This document shows positions 11,101-23,777 of a stretch of DNA of 64,000 bases, piece by piece. The notes below the pieces were generated by a model. That model had not been told where the DNA came from, did not search any database, and worked only from the letters and a program-made list of their open reading frames with translations. Each line of letters starts with the position of its first letter. The first letter of the stretch is position 1. Both the position numbers and the translations under genes were made by a program. Origin of the DNA: Rhipidocladum racemiflorum (lineage: Eukaryota; Streptophyta; Magnoliopsida; Poales; Poaceae); contig CM070569.1 in assembly GCA_036346355.1 (NCBI GenBank), positions 58,118,561 to 58,182,560 of the forward strand. The letters are read 5' to 3'.

Positions 11101-11945
11101 ATGAACGGAAGGAGTACTTTCCATACGAATACATATCGTTGTAGCCGAGGCGTCTATTGGTCACTTATTGGTTTGCCAACAACCATAGCTGCCAGGTCAG
11201 TCTGTACAATTTATCCTTTATTATTCGCAACGCAGCAAAAGGAGATTTCATCGTTAACAATTTGTTCATATGCTCTATGTAATATATTACACAGAATTGC
11301 TAACTATCTATCATATGATTTTCATTTTAATTTTTTGCAAATCATTTGAATTTCCTGACATTGCAATTTGCTTGGAGTTTCATGCTTTGTCCAACAAAGT
11401 CATTTGATCTCTGGCGGTGGCAAGTTAGGGTAGGGTTTGCCAGATTAGGGCTCAATTCCGCCAGGTTAAAATTTGGCGTTCACTAGTCCACGAATTTAAA
11501 GGGAGGCCGAGGTGGCGTAGAACTGGAGATGGGTGGCAACGGTGGAGGATCTAGCAGTTACTGCCATAGGTGATAGGGAAGAAGTGCAGGGCAGGGGAGA
11601 TGGAGGTTGGTGATGGCAGTTGCGGGCGAGTAGGATAAGGCGCGTCCGCAAGGGGGAGGAGATACATGTGGCTATGATGGAGCACAGACGGGTCTCGCCA
11701 GAACCAGTGCTAGCGGTACATGGCGCAAGTAGGAGCCAGGGTGGAGAGGTGAATAAGGTAGAGAGTGGTTGGAGAGAGAGACAAGGATTTTAGATCTGGT
11801 TGCTTTGATATTGACCGTTGGATCTCCACCTGAGAGCCCAAAATTTGAATTACTTTTTTTTTTAAGAAATCTATCACATGATATATACACAATCTCTGCA
11901 TTCTATGTTTAGATAAATGGAACTATTATTTGTGTTCCCTTAAAA
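11101..11945. other. Gene-poor region
   Basis: From about 11430 to 11850 the sequence is purine-rich, like an old gene or UTR remnant, with no recognisable protein. The short open frames show no domain. Confidence 0.5.
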
Positions 11946-11950
11946 AAGTA

Positions 11951-12193
11951 CTCCCTGCAGTCATAAATATATGTCGTTTTGGGATACATGTCAAATTTTG
12001 GCGATCTAACTTTTTAAATACTTATGTTGGATACATCAAAATCATTAGTGTCTACTTGTCTTAAAAAGAGCTTTCATAATATGATAATTTTATCAGACTT
12101 TATAAATATATTTCAATAGAAGATAGTTGTCAAAGTAGTGTTTTGGAGACCATATCGATGTCCAAAATGATATGTATTTGTGACCGGAGGGAG
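11951..12193. mobile_element. Stowaway-type MITE
   Basis: A 243-bp element with left end CTCCCTGCAGTCATAAATAT and a right end whose complement is CTCCCTCCGGTCACAAATAC. It is flanked by TA on both sides (11949-11950 and 12194-12195). Non-coding. Confidence 0.88.
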
Positions 12194-12464
12194 TAACTAT
12201 TATTTGTATAAATCTTTACCAAAATGCTACATCGAATTTCAGATACAAACTTAATGCTGTACAAGACAGTGACCTCTTTTAATAATTACCAGTGATGGTA
12301 AAAATACTCACAAGGAATTCATATATGCACATCCATGCATGCATATTTTCATAAGACGAAACAAGCCACCCCTAAATAATTGACATGCAATTTTTTTTAT
12401 AAAGAAATTAACACACATCTCACCTTCACTAGAAGAATATTCTTGTTGGATAGGCACAAGAAAA

Positions 12465-13180
12465 AACTTTTTTTTTTTGAAACTAAGAGTAGAAACTCTG
12501 CCTTTTATTTTAGAAGAAGAGGGAATACAACAGTAACATCCGGGAGAGGCTATTACAAATTAAGAAACCACCGACATTAGAAAAGAGTCCTAAAGCTGTA
12601 AACTTCCCCAAGACACCACATACACCAGCTAGACCAAAACCCTATGGAGTGAAAGACCCTCAATCCCCGGCCTGGCCTCGTTGCCTGTTGCCTACGGTAG
12701 TCACATCCAAGCTCCACCCTTGGCCGTTTCGAGCACCGCTACCCTCATCGTCGCACCATGCACACCTCCTTCTGGACCTCACTGCCGTTGGCCTGTGAGG
12801 CTCATGCTGCTCGCCGCCATCACTCCACCAACCTCATCGCCATCATTGGACCTGCGTCCCGCTAGCCGCTAAAAGTCTGCTATTTGCTGGCCCTCAATGC
12901 GCCGCACCATCCCGCGGTCATCCTCACCGCCATCTCCCAGCCTGCGTCTCACTCGCCACTGGAAAGGTCCACCGTTTGCTAGTTCTCAACGCGCCGCGCC
13001 ATTCCGCGGCCATCCTCATTGCCATCTCCGAGACCTACGCCCCGCTCATCGCGCCCCCAATCCGTTCCATGCTATCCCGCCTGCTGGCCCTAAACCTAGC
13101 TAAGGTGGGATCTCTTGACACCGCCGCCACCACCACTACCACGGGCTTGGTGCAGCACCTTCTGCAACAATTCGCCTAGC
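12465..13180. other. T-tract followed by GC-rich, internally duplicated gene-like fragment
   Basis: A T10 tract at 12470 opens a stretch that may be the reversed tail of a retroposed sequence. From 12680 to 13180 the DNA is GC-rich and codon-like. The part around 12885-12960 (CAATGCGCCGCACCATCCCG) is repeated with changes at 12985-13050 (CAACGCGCCGCGCCATTCCG). The frame 12976-13179 reads VLNAPRHSAAILIAISETYA and looks like a host-gene fragment, but I cannot name the family. No intact gene. Confidence 0.4.
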
Positions 13181-16100
13181 CGCAGGGTCAGCAAGGAAAC
13201 TGGGCTACAACAGAAGCGTGCTCCTCCTTCTCACCAGCGGTGTGTTGGAGGAAAATGACGATGTGCACCAAGGTCGGCAAGGGGGACGAGAGAAAATCGA
13301 GACGGCATGACGGAACTAGATTTGGAAGAAATTGAAATCAGAAAGGAAGGGGAAATGGGGGGGGGGAATCAGGGGGAAAGTGGGGGAGGAAGCTGCGGAA
13401 AAAACCCCGCAACTGTCGTCGGCCGGCTGGTGGCCGCTAGCGGCAGCGGCGAGGTAGGTGAAGATGTGTCGAGGGCACTCGGCTAGAGATTTTGAATCGC
13501 CTCCTGAGACACCCTCGGACAGCTCAAGAGGCGCGGTGCAGTCTGTCTTTACTTGTTGTTGCTATTCGATATGTCACCATGTTGGTTTATTTCTTCACTG
13601 TTGGGTTGGTTTATGGCGTGTGTTGGTTGGTGGGTTGAGATTGAATGGAATGGGATGATCATATGCCATTTAGTTCTATTGTTTTAGGTGAATGAAATGG
13701 TTTATCATCTGTAAGAAATATTCCTTAAATTTGTATCTCACCATTCAGGATGAGATAGTTCCATTCACGCAACCAATACATGAATAACTTTCTTCTTAAA
13801 CCGTTTTATATATGTATCACTTAGTATAAAACAACTAAACACACCCTTGATCCTTAGTCTTCAGGGAGGGATATCGATGGATCAAGAGCAAAGTGGCGAG
13901 CACGTGGGTTAGCTCTTGTATCATAGGACTAGCTACGAGTAAGCCATAAGAGACTCATCTACTGCATATATCCAAGACCCACACGTGTGAGTGTCCAGAC
14001 TAGAGAGACTTGAGTAGAAAAAAAGCATGCATATGCACATGGCAATGGACTCGCACGTGCGCTGTTTATCGTTCCAAGGGAAGATTGGGCGGTCGATGGT
14101 GGACTGTGATCAGTGCGTGCACGTGAGAAGGGCAGTTGATGATATGTACATGTTTAATCTGCAAAAACAACGCACGGCCATGTCCTGATATACTTATGCA
14201 TATTTGTATACATGAATGATCTTTTTTTTTTTGGTCAAATGAACTGCATATATATATACGACGAGGAATATATACCTAATCATTTAGTCATGGACATGAA
14301 TTAGTGAATTACTTCGTTCCCTTCGAAGGGAGATAAAATACGTACACTGCATGCGCCTAATCAGGAGGGGTAGAACAACGGTAAAAAATGTCAAAACTAT
14401 TTGAAAATTAACAATTAACATGGCTAGATTAACTTGTCAAGTTGATATTCAAAACTACAATGAGTCGATGTAAGTTGCTAATATTTACTTACCTCCAAAA
14501 ATAGTTACAACCTTTTTAGTAATTACCTCCAAAAATAATAAAACCAATGTTTGGAATAGCGAATTTTACTGGATTTTTTTCATGAAATGAAACATCTATC
14601 TTATATATGAGCATGGACATATCACTCTTACGAACATTTGCAAGGCAAACAGTTTTTGCAAATTTGTTTCAAAGAGTATAAGACATAGTTTTTTTTGCAA
14701 ATTTATTTTAAAATGTATAAGGCCTGCAGGAGAAAATATTTTTGTTTTTTCTTGTCCACCCTTATTTATTAATCTTTTTTTCATGCATTTATAAGTAACA
14801 CTCACATTTCCAAGGTGATTATAGCATATACTACATATAACATGATTGTTTCTTTTTTTTCCTTTGTTTTACAATCTAGCTCGATCCTTGATTCTGTGTC
14901 TAGCCAAAATACACCTTAATACCTTATTAAGAAGAGAGGTTTGGCTGCTGCAACAACAAAGGCTTGAAATCAAACAAGAATACTAGCTTCAAGAAGGGTG
15001 GAGGTTAAGATATGTATATGCTTCATAGTGGATTCCAACTCCCAAACCCTAGATATGCATTTCTGGCAATTAATCCATGAGTCATCGTCCAAAGTCTCTA
15101 CCTTATGATTAGATATTCACACTACCAAGAGAGGTTCTCCAAACCATTCAGTCAATTAGTAAAAGATGATGAGCCTGATCTATGTAATACGAAGGGACAC
15201 CTCATGCAGTTTGAACCCCCTCTAGCTTTGACGGTCAAAGTTTTAGGCGGAGGGGATCAGGGGAGGGAGGCAAGGTGTGCAATTACCAAGATAAAACACA
15301 CACCCTATCTTAACCTCCACTTCTCCTTCCCCCATAAAGAGAGAAGAAAAAAGCATTAGTTTTTCTGTACTGGAGTCCGATAGCTGTGAGAGAGGCTGCC
15401 GATCTTGTTAACAATCTGTCATGGAGGATCCTATGTGGGGTTTTTAGGGTTTCGCCCGTTTCTGTATGCGTTTGGAGAGAGGATGGACCTGGGGACGCAA
15501 AGTTTTTATATAGCCGGAAGACAAGGGTTCATGTCCTCTTCTAGGGTGCAGGTAGCACATCCCCTCCTCCTATGCATCAGACTAGAACCAATTTTTTTCA
15601 AGGCTTTTCTGCTTGTCCTTTTCTTTTGAACCAAAAGAGCTTCATATTTTGTTCATGGCAACCAAAGTGCTGCAGCCTGCAATGTCTTTTAATTTGGCTT
15701 ATAACTGATCAAACTAGTGCGAGCAAGTAGCTACGTTTGTACGTTGTGCTGCTTGTATGTATTCTTTTCCGCTGCCTTTTGCTTTTTGTGTACGTACGTG
15801 TGTGTTTTCATGAAGTTTTAAATGGATTTTTTGTTCAAATTGAGTCATTTGGCAAACATAATATCATAGTATATAGCGCTAGGAAAAAGTTCCGGCCGTA
15901 GCTACCTTTGACATACATAAACCCTTTTCTGTTTCTTAAGATATATTGGATGATTTTCCATAAAAAAAAATGAAGCCCAACAGCAAATCACTGTAGTCAA
16001 GTTTGCTTGACATTTAGTAAAACTAGGATCAGGGCCGACACAAATCCCGTTATGGAGCTATTGTAAAGGAGAGATTAATTGGAAAAAGGTGAATTAGTAT

Positions 16101-17210
16101 ATAATATTGAATTGTATATCTTTTTTAAACCCCCAGGTTGTGCGATACAAGCTGTAATTACTACTACTCCTACCGAGTTTCTAGAGGAAATCCTCTACCG
16201 AAGTACCCAAATTTAGGGCCTCAGTGTCATGTTACCCTTGTGTCATTGTGTGTGTTTGTGTCAGAGGGACGAAGGGAGAGCCTAGGGTTATGTAAAAAAC
16301 CTTGTCAGGGATTCAGCTTCTGCAGGTGAGCTGTGAATGGTCTTAGGGTTTGAGAAGAGGACCAGGCCAGGCCAAGCCAACCGTGCATGTGCATCGTAGT
16401 TCATATGTGGATTCTCCAGTCTTGTACAGTGTTTTGGCACATAGCTAGGAACAATACTACTAGTTGGAAGCTTATATATGCATATGTCAACCGCATTCAT
16501 ATATGTCCTGGTACCCAACCGTGCATGTGCATCCTGTATTTGAAAAGAGAGAGATGCAAAAACATCTGCTTATGAATTGAGATCCTAGACAAATAGAATG
16601 AAGCTTAGATCTTGCAACATTTCTTTTTTCCAAGAAGGATTTTTGTAATCATTGTTAATATCAACTTTCCAGTCAAAAGGCCGTGGCAACTCAATGCTAT
16701 TACGGAGTAATTAAAGGGCATCACTTTAGTACTACACATGTACATGCAGGCTTCCTGATGTACATGTAGGCACATATAGACATGTTTTGAGGAAAATGAG
16801 ACAAAATATAGTGGACTCTCCCCCAGAAAGCAGAAGCGAAAAGTGGTTTCTGTTCAGCTAAACCGTGGCACTGTTTTTGTATTGCATACACACGTTACGA
16901 AATACTAGAATTTTTTTTAAAAAAAGTTTCTCCTACATAAGGAGTACCACTAATATATTTATCATATCCATCTATGTATAGTACTAGTCTCAAGGAGTAG
17001 CACTATAGTTCGTATAATATATACCCCAGTGGTACTGTTGCTTGATGCTCCAAATCTCTCTTGACCTTGCCTAGCTTCCCTAACCTTCCATACTGACCTA
17101 ATGGCTACTTGATCTCCTCGTCCACTTCACTATCTCACAAACTAGCTTAAGTAGAGACCATAGAAGCCAGTTAATCACATTAACATCTTGTTTTACAGAA
17201 TCAATCGACC
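13180..17210. other. Intergenic DNA upstream of the BBM1-like gene
   Basis: No gene is supported in these 4 kb. The stretch 13614-13850 has MITE-like ends (GGCGTGTGTTGGTTG, and AAGGGTGTGTTTAGTTG read in complement) but no matching target duplication. The last few hundred bases must hold the promoter and 5' leader of the next gene. A TTTTACAG just before 17201 could be a leader-intron acceptor. I cannot place the transcription start. Confidence 0.5.
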
Positions 17211-20200
17211 ATGGCCACTGTGAACAACTGGCTGGCCTTCTCCCTCTCCCCGCAGGAGCTACCGTCTTCTCAGACCGACTCCACCCTCATCTCCGCCGCC
17301 GCCGCCGACGATGTCTCGTTCAACATCCCTCAAGGTACATATCGATCGATACATACAGACAATTAAGTGCAAGCAGTAGTACCGACCGGTACATCTGGTT
17401 TTAAAAAATGGTACTGATTGGTACATGAAATCTCTCTCGATATAATTTGCTGTGCAGATTGGAGCATGAGGGGATCGGAGCTATCGGCGCTCGTCGCCGA
17501 GCCAAAGCTGGAGGACTTCCTCGGCGGCGTCTCCTTCTCGGAGCAGCACCACAAGGCCGGTAACATGATCCCTAGTAGTAGCGATGCTTGCTACGCGAGC
17601 TCGGGCAGTAGCGTTGGCTACCTGTACCCCAGCTCCTCTCTCCAGTTCGCCGACTCCATTATGTTGGCCTCTTCGGCCGGCGCCGGAGCCCACGAAGGCG
17701 GTGGCATGGTGAGCACCACGGCAGACGCCACCACGACAAATGGTGGCGCCGCCGGTAACAACGGCGGCGGCATCGGGCTGTCCATGATCAAGAACTGGCT
17801 GCGGAGCCAGCCTGCCCCACCGCAGCGGAGGGTGGAGGCGGCAGAGGGCGCGCAGGTAGCGCAGGTTCTATCGCTCTCCATGAACATGACGGCGGGGACA
17901 GCGCCGGGCGCCGGCATGCCGCTCCTCGCAGGAGAGTGCGGCCGCGTATCGGAGAGCGTATCCATGTCGGCACAGGGAGGGGCAATGGCTGTTCGGAAGG
18001 AGAAGGAGGATGGCGCTGGCGCCAGTGCCGTGATGGCCGTCGGTGCGGAGATGGGTGGCAGCGGCGCGGTGGTGGACGCGGCGGCGGCGAGGAAGCCGGT
18101 CGACACGTTCGGGCAGCGGACGTCGATATACCGCGGCGTGACAAGGTGAGGTGCAATCATGAAATGGATCGAACAAGCCAAATATCATCAATGCAACAAG
18201 GGAAGATTAGATTGCATCCAGTTTAGACAAGTACTGCTTGTTTGATGTTTCTCTTTTTTGGATCAAATGAGTAGTCTTAGGGGATAGATATGCTTTTGAT
18301 AATGTAGATGTATGGGGATGTCATTATGTAGATTGTAGACATGATTATGAGATTATTGTAGCTTAACAAAACTAATCTTTTGCCTTTGATTGGTTTTAGG
18401 CATAGATGGACGGGGAGATATGAGGCTCATCTGTGGGACAACAGCTGCAGGAGAGAAGGGCAAACTCGCAAGGGTCGTCAAGGTAGAAATGCTAGATAGT
18501 GATGTTTCAAATCTGTTTGCTACTGCTACTGTGCTACACCGTATTTCATAATATCACCCAATGTTGTTAATTGACATTATGTTCCTTTTTGTTGATCATT
18601 TCGGGATCGATCGATCTTGGTCGTGGGATTGAACTCAACTTTTAAATCTATGCAGTCTATCTAGGTAAGTGATATTCGGATCTAACTAATTATGTTTGTG
18701 ACATTTGGTAGATGGTCATTGTACATGTCTTCCCTGAATTTTATTTTTTTCAAGGATTTTCTCATTTCTTTATATTTTTTCATCTTGTAAACATTGATAG
18801 GTGGCTATGACAAAGAGGACAAAGCTGCTAGAGCTTATGATTTGGCTGCCCTCAAGTATTGGGGTCCGACGACAACAACGAATTTTCCAGTATGTATATA
18901 TATACATATATATATAGTTGAACACTTATTGTCGTTATCTTTGAAGAATTTGGTCTTTGTTATTGCTCACTCTTTTTATTGGTTAATAGATCTAGGGTGA
19001 ATGATGATACCATGTTTTTGTTCTGTTGCCTTCTTACTGAAATTGCACTTAAAAGCATCAATTTGTTTCTGTATTAATTTTTAGGTAAGTAACTACGAAA
19101 AGGAGCTGGAGGAGATGAAGCAAATGACAAGGCAGGAGTTTGTAGCGTCTTTGCGAAGGTCAGCATATGAAAAATGCATCTTGTAAATTCCTTTTAACAC
19201 ATACATGGTTAACAAATTAATATGTCAACAATGTAATTTGATGCTTACTCCTACCAATCCATGAAATTCCTTTTAACACATAGATGGTTAGCAAATTAAT
19301 AGATCGACAATGTAATTTGATGCTTACTCCTACCAATCCATGAAATTCCTTTTAACACATAGATGGGGTAGGCCAACAATGTAATTTGATGCTTACTCCT
19401 ACCAATCCATGTGTGCAGGAAGAGCAGCGGTTTTTCCAGAGGTGCATCCATTTATCGTGGAGTAACTAGGTATATAAATATATGTATATGTGTGTGTGTG
19501 TATAAAATGCATCTATACATGGACTCCTACACGCTTTGAGAAAATAATTCATGATTGAAAAATATTAATGATGCTATTTTAACTCTTGTGTAAAGGCATC
19601 ACCAACATGGGAGATGGCAAGCAAGGATAGGACGAGTTGCAGGAAACAAGGATCTCTACCTGGGCACCTTCAGTAAGTACTCTCTCCGTTCACAAATAGC
19701 TGCCTGATACGACTTCCAAAATATATATTTGACCATTAATTTCTATTATAATATATTTATAAAACCCAATAAAAACTATAATATATTCCAAACAACTATT
19801 TGTGAAGCCAATTAAACAGAAATTAATTGACATCTTAATGAGATTACAGTAACCATTTTATGCACCTAGTAGTTATGAACTGAATATGTTCCACTTGGAA
19901 CTTAAGAATGTGACGAGTAAGCCATGTCAAGTTTTTTAATTACTTTGTGCATGCATGTGGCTAGCTTTTTAAACGTACCGTCCATATCTAGCGCTACTTC
20001 TGTCTCCATTCACCAGTGCAACAAGTCAAAATACTGAATAAGAAACAGAGCCCTACAGGATGCATGCTCCACTGCATGCATTTGCAGTAAGCTAATTTAG
20101 CCCGCAACGTAAATAAACTAATTAAGCTAGAGTCACATCGATCTTGCATGCACACCACACCGTTCAGCAAGCCAGCAAGTAACCGTGCTCATCAATGTAC

Positions 20201-21088
20201 GCAGCCACGCAGGAGGAGGCAGCGGAGGCGTACGACATCGCGGCGATCAAGTTCCGCGGCCTCAACGCCGTCACCAACTTCGACATGAGCCGCTACGACG
20301 TCAAGAGCATCCTCGATAGCAGCGAGCTCCCCATCGGCAGCGCCGCCAAGCGACTCAAGGAGGCCGAGGCCGCGTCGTCCGCGCAGCACGCCGGCGTGGT
20401 CAGCTACGATATTGGCCGCATCGCCTCACAGCTGGGCGAAGGCGCCCTCGCGTACGGCGCGCAGTACCACGCCGCCGCGTGGCCGACCATCGCGTTCCAG
20501 CCGCCGCAGTTCGCCACCGCCGGCCTCTACCACCCCTATGCGCAGCCGCTGCGCGGGTGGTGCAAGCAGGAGCAGGACCACGCGGTGATCGCTGCCGCGC
20601 ACAGCCTGCAGGAGCTCCACCAGCTGAACCTCGGGGCCGGCCCTGGTGCAGGCGCGCACGACTTCTTCTTGCAGGCGCAGGCGATGCACGGCGGCCTCGG
20701 GAGTATCGACAACACCTCGCTCGAGCACAGCACCGGGTCAAACTCCGTCGTGTACAACGGGGTCGGCGAGAGCGGCGGCGGTGGCAGCTACATGATGCCG
20801 TTGAGCGCTGCGGTGGCTACCACCACCGGGATGGTGAGCCACGAGCAGGTGGTGCAAGGCCATGCACGGGCGACGCAGGGAATTAATGCTGGTAGCCTGA
20901 GGGATCAAGATGACGGTAAGATGGGGTACGACAACTTCCTGGTCAGCGCGGAGGCATACGATGGCGCCGGGAGGATGGCTTCTTGGACGCCGGCCTCGGC
21001 TCCGCCGGCGGCGGCCGCGACGAGCAGCAGCGACATGACCGGAGTCTGTCATGGCGCGCAGCTTTTCAGTGTCTGGAATGATACTTAG
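17211..21088 (+). CDS. BBM1: BABY BOOM/PLETHORA-type AP2 transcription factor, 692 aa, nine exons
   Basis: A nuclear DNA-binding factor of the euANT branch of AP2 proteins. In rice and maize, BBM proteins promote embryo formation and are expressed in the zygote. Exons: 17211-17334, 17458-18145, 18400-18482, 18656-18664, 18801-18889, 19085-19158, 19419-19469, 19596-19672, 20205-21088. All have GT/AG borders and the frame holds (2079 nt). Exon 4 is a 9-nt micro-exon coding part of VYLG, typical of this branch. Motifs: [11 protein letters not shown] (6-15), PKLEDFLGG (57-65), the BBM-type [13 protein letters not shown] (148-160), AP2 domain 1 (about 263-331), linker, AP2 domain 2 (about 364-425), and C-terminus [10 protein letters not shown]. 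Start and end closely resemble maize BBM/ODP2 and rice BBM1 as I remember them. Which rice BBM paralogue it is needs alignment. At the exon 8/9 junction the residue is Thr where I expect Ser (TFTTQEEA). Intron 6 holds a triplicated repeat and intron 8 a MITE remnant. Long minus-strand open frames here are shadows. Confidence 0.9.
18656..18664 (+). other. BBM1: 9-nt micro-exon 4 of the BBM1-like gene
   Basis: TCTATCTAG lies between an AG acceptor (TATGCAG) and a GTAAGT donor. Joined to the last G of exon 3 and the first GT of exon 5 it codes VYLG, the strand of the first AP2 domain. Without it the reading frame is kept but three residues are lost from the DNA-binding fold. Confidence 0.9.
19185..19410 (+). 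repeat. Three tandem copies of a ~79-bp unit inside BBM1 intron 6
   Basis: Units begin AAATTCCTTTTAACACATA at 19185, 19264 and 19343 and end CTCCTACCAATCCATG. Copy 3 is shortened to 68 bp. The array stops 8 bases before exon 7 (19419), so each unit end supplies possible branch-point and pyrimidine context. Confidence 0.9.
19680..19806 (+). mobile_element. Truncated Stowaway-like remnant in BBM1 intron 8
   Basis: Starts CTCTCTCCGTTCACAAATAG after TA, and ends near an ACTATTTGTGAAG that mirrors the inner part of the start. The outer CGGAGAGAG of the right end is missing. It begins only 7 bases after the exon 8 donor. Confidence 0.5.
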
Positions 21089-21718
21089 GTTAGCCAGCTA
21101 GGTCGGGTTATCTTCAAATGCGGTCAAACGCTGACATCACATAACACTTAGGGTTCTTGAGATGACAGAGACCATTAAGTTGTTATTGTCGTGTTGTATT
21201 AATTAGTTCGTAGTTGGAAGGTGTTCTTCTGAAGGGCGGTAATGGCTTGTGAGATCGAGTGGGACATGGTGAAATATGTGAGTTCCTTTCGCCATGGTTT
21301 ATCGATCAGTTTGCTGTTGTTTTGGGGTAAAAGTTCAGAAGGATATATCGGCCTGATCACGATTAACTAGTCAATTAGTTACTAGTAGATGGGTAGAAAT
21401 GAAGCTTCAGCCTGCTTGTAAATTTGGAATGGTCATGTGGATGATGATGATGATGCATCTTCATGACAAGAAAACTATCTAATTCAGTAATTCTTTTGTA
21501 CTTCCGTTCTTATGATCAAAGCAGGGGAATCGAGAAAAAGTTTACTACCAATTCTTGACGCTGTTCTTAATATATGTTCGGTTGAAGTCCAGTATTGTTT
21601 GTATGACCATAATGGAGAACAGTAGGATTTTGTCAGAGGAATTAATTGATGTGTGTTCGTGGGAGCGGAGGGCACCGCAGGATGCGACGGCCTTGCTGGT
21701 ATCGGACGCGGCCCATTT
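21089..21718 (+). other. 3' region of the BBM1-like gene and intergenic DNA
   Basis: About 630 bases of AT-rich sequence between the BBM1 stop codon and the hAT element. It must contain the 3' UTR. No separate gene is seen. Confidence 0.5.
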
Positions 21719-21726
21719 GGAACGCG

Positions 21727-22433
21727 TAGGGGTGAAAACGGATCGGATACGGTCGGATATTGCTGTTCCCGTATTCTAACCCATATTTTTTTCCCGGATT
21801 CGGAATCGGATACGGTAAGACCGAATACAGATACGAATATAGATATTTCGGAGTTTCGGATATGGTAATGTCGGAGCGGATACATACCGGATTCGGTTCG
21901 GAAACGGATAATACAAACGGATACATACTTGTTGAAACATTTGACAAGCAATAAATTCATATATATTACATAAATTTGACAACTCACAAAACACAAGTAT
22001 AACAAGGTATCAAATTCATACATAACTTGAACAACTAAGTCCCGCTCGCCCAACAGGCCAACACACTGAATTCATGCGGCGGCGGCGGAGGCTCAAGCAC
22101 TAGGGTTAGTTTTCGGGTTGGGGAATCGAATGGGGAGGCAAAGACTGAGGCTTGCGGGAATCGAATGGGAAGCCCTTGACTCTTGAGTCTTGACTTGAGT
22201 ACGGAGTACCCTTTGTTTTGTTGATTCGGATATCCGGTCGGATAATATCCGGTTACCATATACCGCAGCTATTCGGTCGGATATCCCGTCTACCGTATCC
22301 GTTACCGTATCCGGTAGCAAGTATCCGGTACCGTATCCGAATCCGGCCGGATACGGATTTTTTTCCCGGATACGGTTTTTAACAGATTCGGTGCCGGATC
22401 GGTCAGGATTAACCCGTACCATTTTCACCCCTA
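21727..22433. mobile_element. Non-autonomous hAT element, 707 bp, TSD GGAACGCG
   Basis: Ends TAGGGGTGAAAACGG and, in complement, TAGGGGTGAAAATGG. The 8-bp flank GGAACGCG is perfect on both sides (21719-21726 and 22434-22441), as hAT transposases produce. Both subterminal regions are crowded with CGGATACGGT-type motifs. There is no transposase, and the open frames simply follow the repeats. Confidence 0.92.
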
Positions 22434-22639
22434 GGAACGCGTCTTCTGTGCGCAATGCGAGCGCGGCAACAGGAGCCGTCTGATCGGACCTGCTCGGTCC
22501 AGATTAAGTGGGGAACTAGCCGAGAGGTTCAGCAACAGTAGTTCGGGCTCTTATGGGGCACCGTAGATGCTCGGCGTCGGTTGTAAATCCGGCTACGTCG
22601 CCCTGGTTCCACTACTACAAAACTGCAAATAGGAGACGC

Positions 22640-23015
22640 CCTATTAGTGGCGGTTTGTTTGGAACCGCCACTAATAGGAGTATCAGTGGCGGTTCTTGAG
22701 TGCAAACCGGTGACAGGATCATTCGTGACGGTTTTTGTTCCGAACCGCCACAGATAGTGTCATATCAGTGGCGGTTTGTGGTTATAACCGCCACAAATAC
22801 TGCGACAACTATAAGTGGCGGTTTTAACCCTAAACCGCCACTGATAGTCCACTATCTGTGGCGGTTCGAACAAAAACCGCCAGCGATAGGTAGGTATTAT
22901 CGCTGGCGGTTGGAGGACAAAACCGTCACTTATAATGAGCTTATTTGTGGCGGTTCTAAACAAAACCGCCACAAATACAGATTATCTGTGGCGGTTTTTG
23001 TTTAGAACCGCCACA
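22640..23015. repeat. Left subterminal repeat block of the CACTA element
   Basis: About eight hairpin-like units, each with GTGGCGGTT followed a few bases later by AACCGCCAC, separated by short AT spacers such as AATAGT. These are likely transposase-binding sites. A TATA-like CCTATATATAC at 23022 follows, which could start the transposase transcript. Confidence 0.9.
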
Positions 23016-23777
23016 AATAAAACCCCTATATATACTAGTCGCTCTGACACTCTCTGAGGAGCTCATGGTCATCTTCCTCCCGAGAAGAAAAGCAAAATTT
23101 CAGATCTGAGATTTTGTTTGCAAAGAAACTTGAGTTTTTACTTTGTAGGGTTGTTCCAAGGTGAGTAATTTGTTCTCCTCTCTTCATTTGTGGTGATGTA
23201 GTTGCAATTTAATGGCTAGATCTAGTTTATTTAAGATTTTCCTTTCTTGAATGGCAAAGCTTAGATTCAATTTTTATTTACCTAGCATTTTTAGATTAAT
23301 TTATATCTAGATGATGAATTTATTACCTTGCTCCATTAGATTATTTGTTGTCTACCTTTTAGATGACAAAATATGGCAAGCATATATTAAATTTATTTAA
23401 TTAAGATTGTTGGATATTAATACACATTAAATTTAATGTATATGGTATATAGGTGATCATGAAGTTGCCTTGCATTTTGAGATGATGAATTATGTACCTC
23501 TTTGAGAGGATAAATTTAATTTTGGCTATGCATAGTACTTAAGATTTGTTTCTAATTACCATTAATTTTCTTACTACCTTGCTCTATTAGATCGGTCTTA
23601 GTTGCCTTCTATAGCTCTATTAGATTAAGTTGTCTACCTTTTTTGGATGATAAATTATGATTGAGCATATATTAAATTTATTTAATTAAGGTTATTGGAT
23701 AGTAACAAATAATGGATTAATGATTTATGTAATTAAGATTATTGCATATTATTAATTGTTACATTAATTAATTGTAG

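Noticed and set aside
13614..13850. MITE-like ends GGCGTGTG and CACACCC
   Set aside because: No matching target duplication, and the ends are only partly inverted.
17481..18191. Minus-strand frames of 70-187 codons over BBM1 exon 2
   Set aside because: Shadows of a GC-rich real exon. The plus strand carries known motifs and splice sites.
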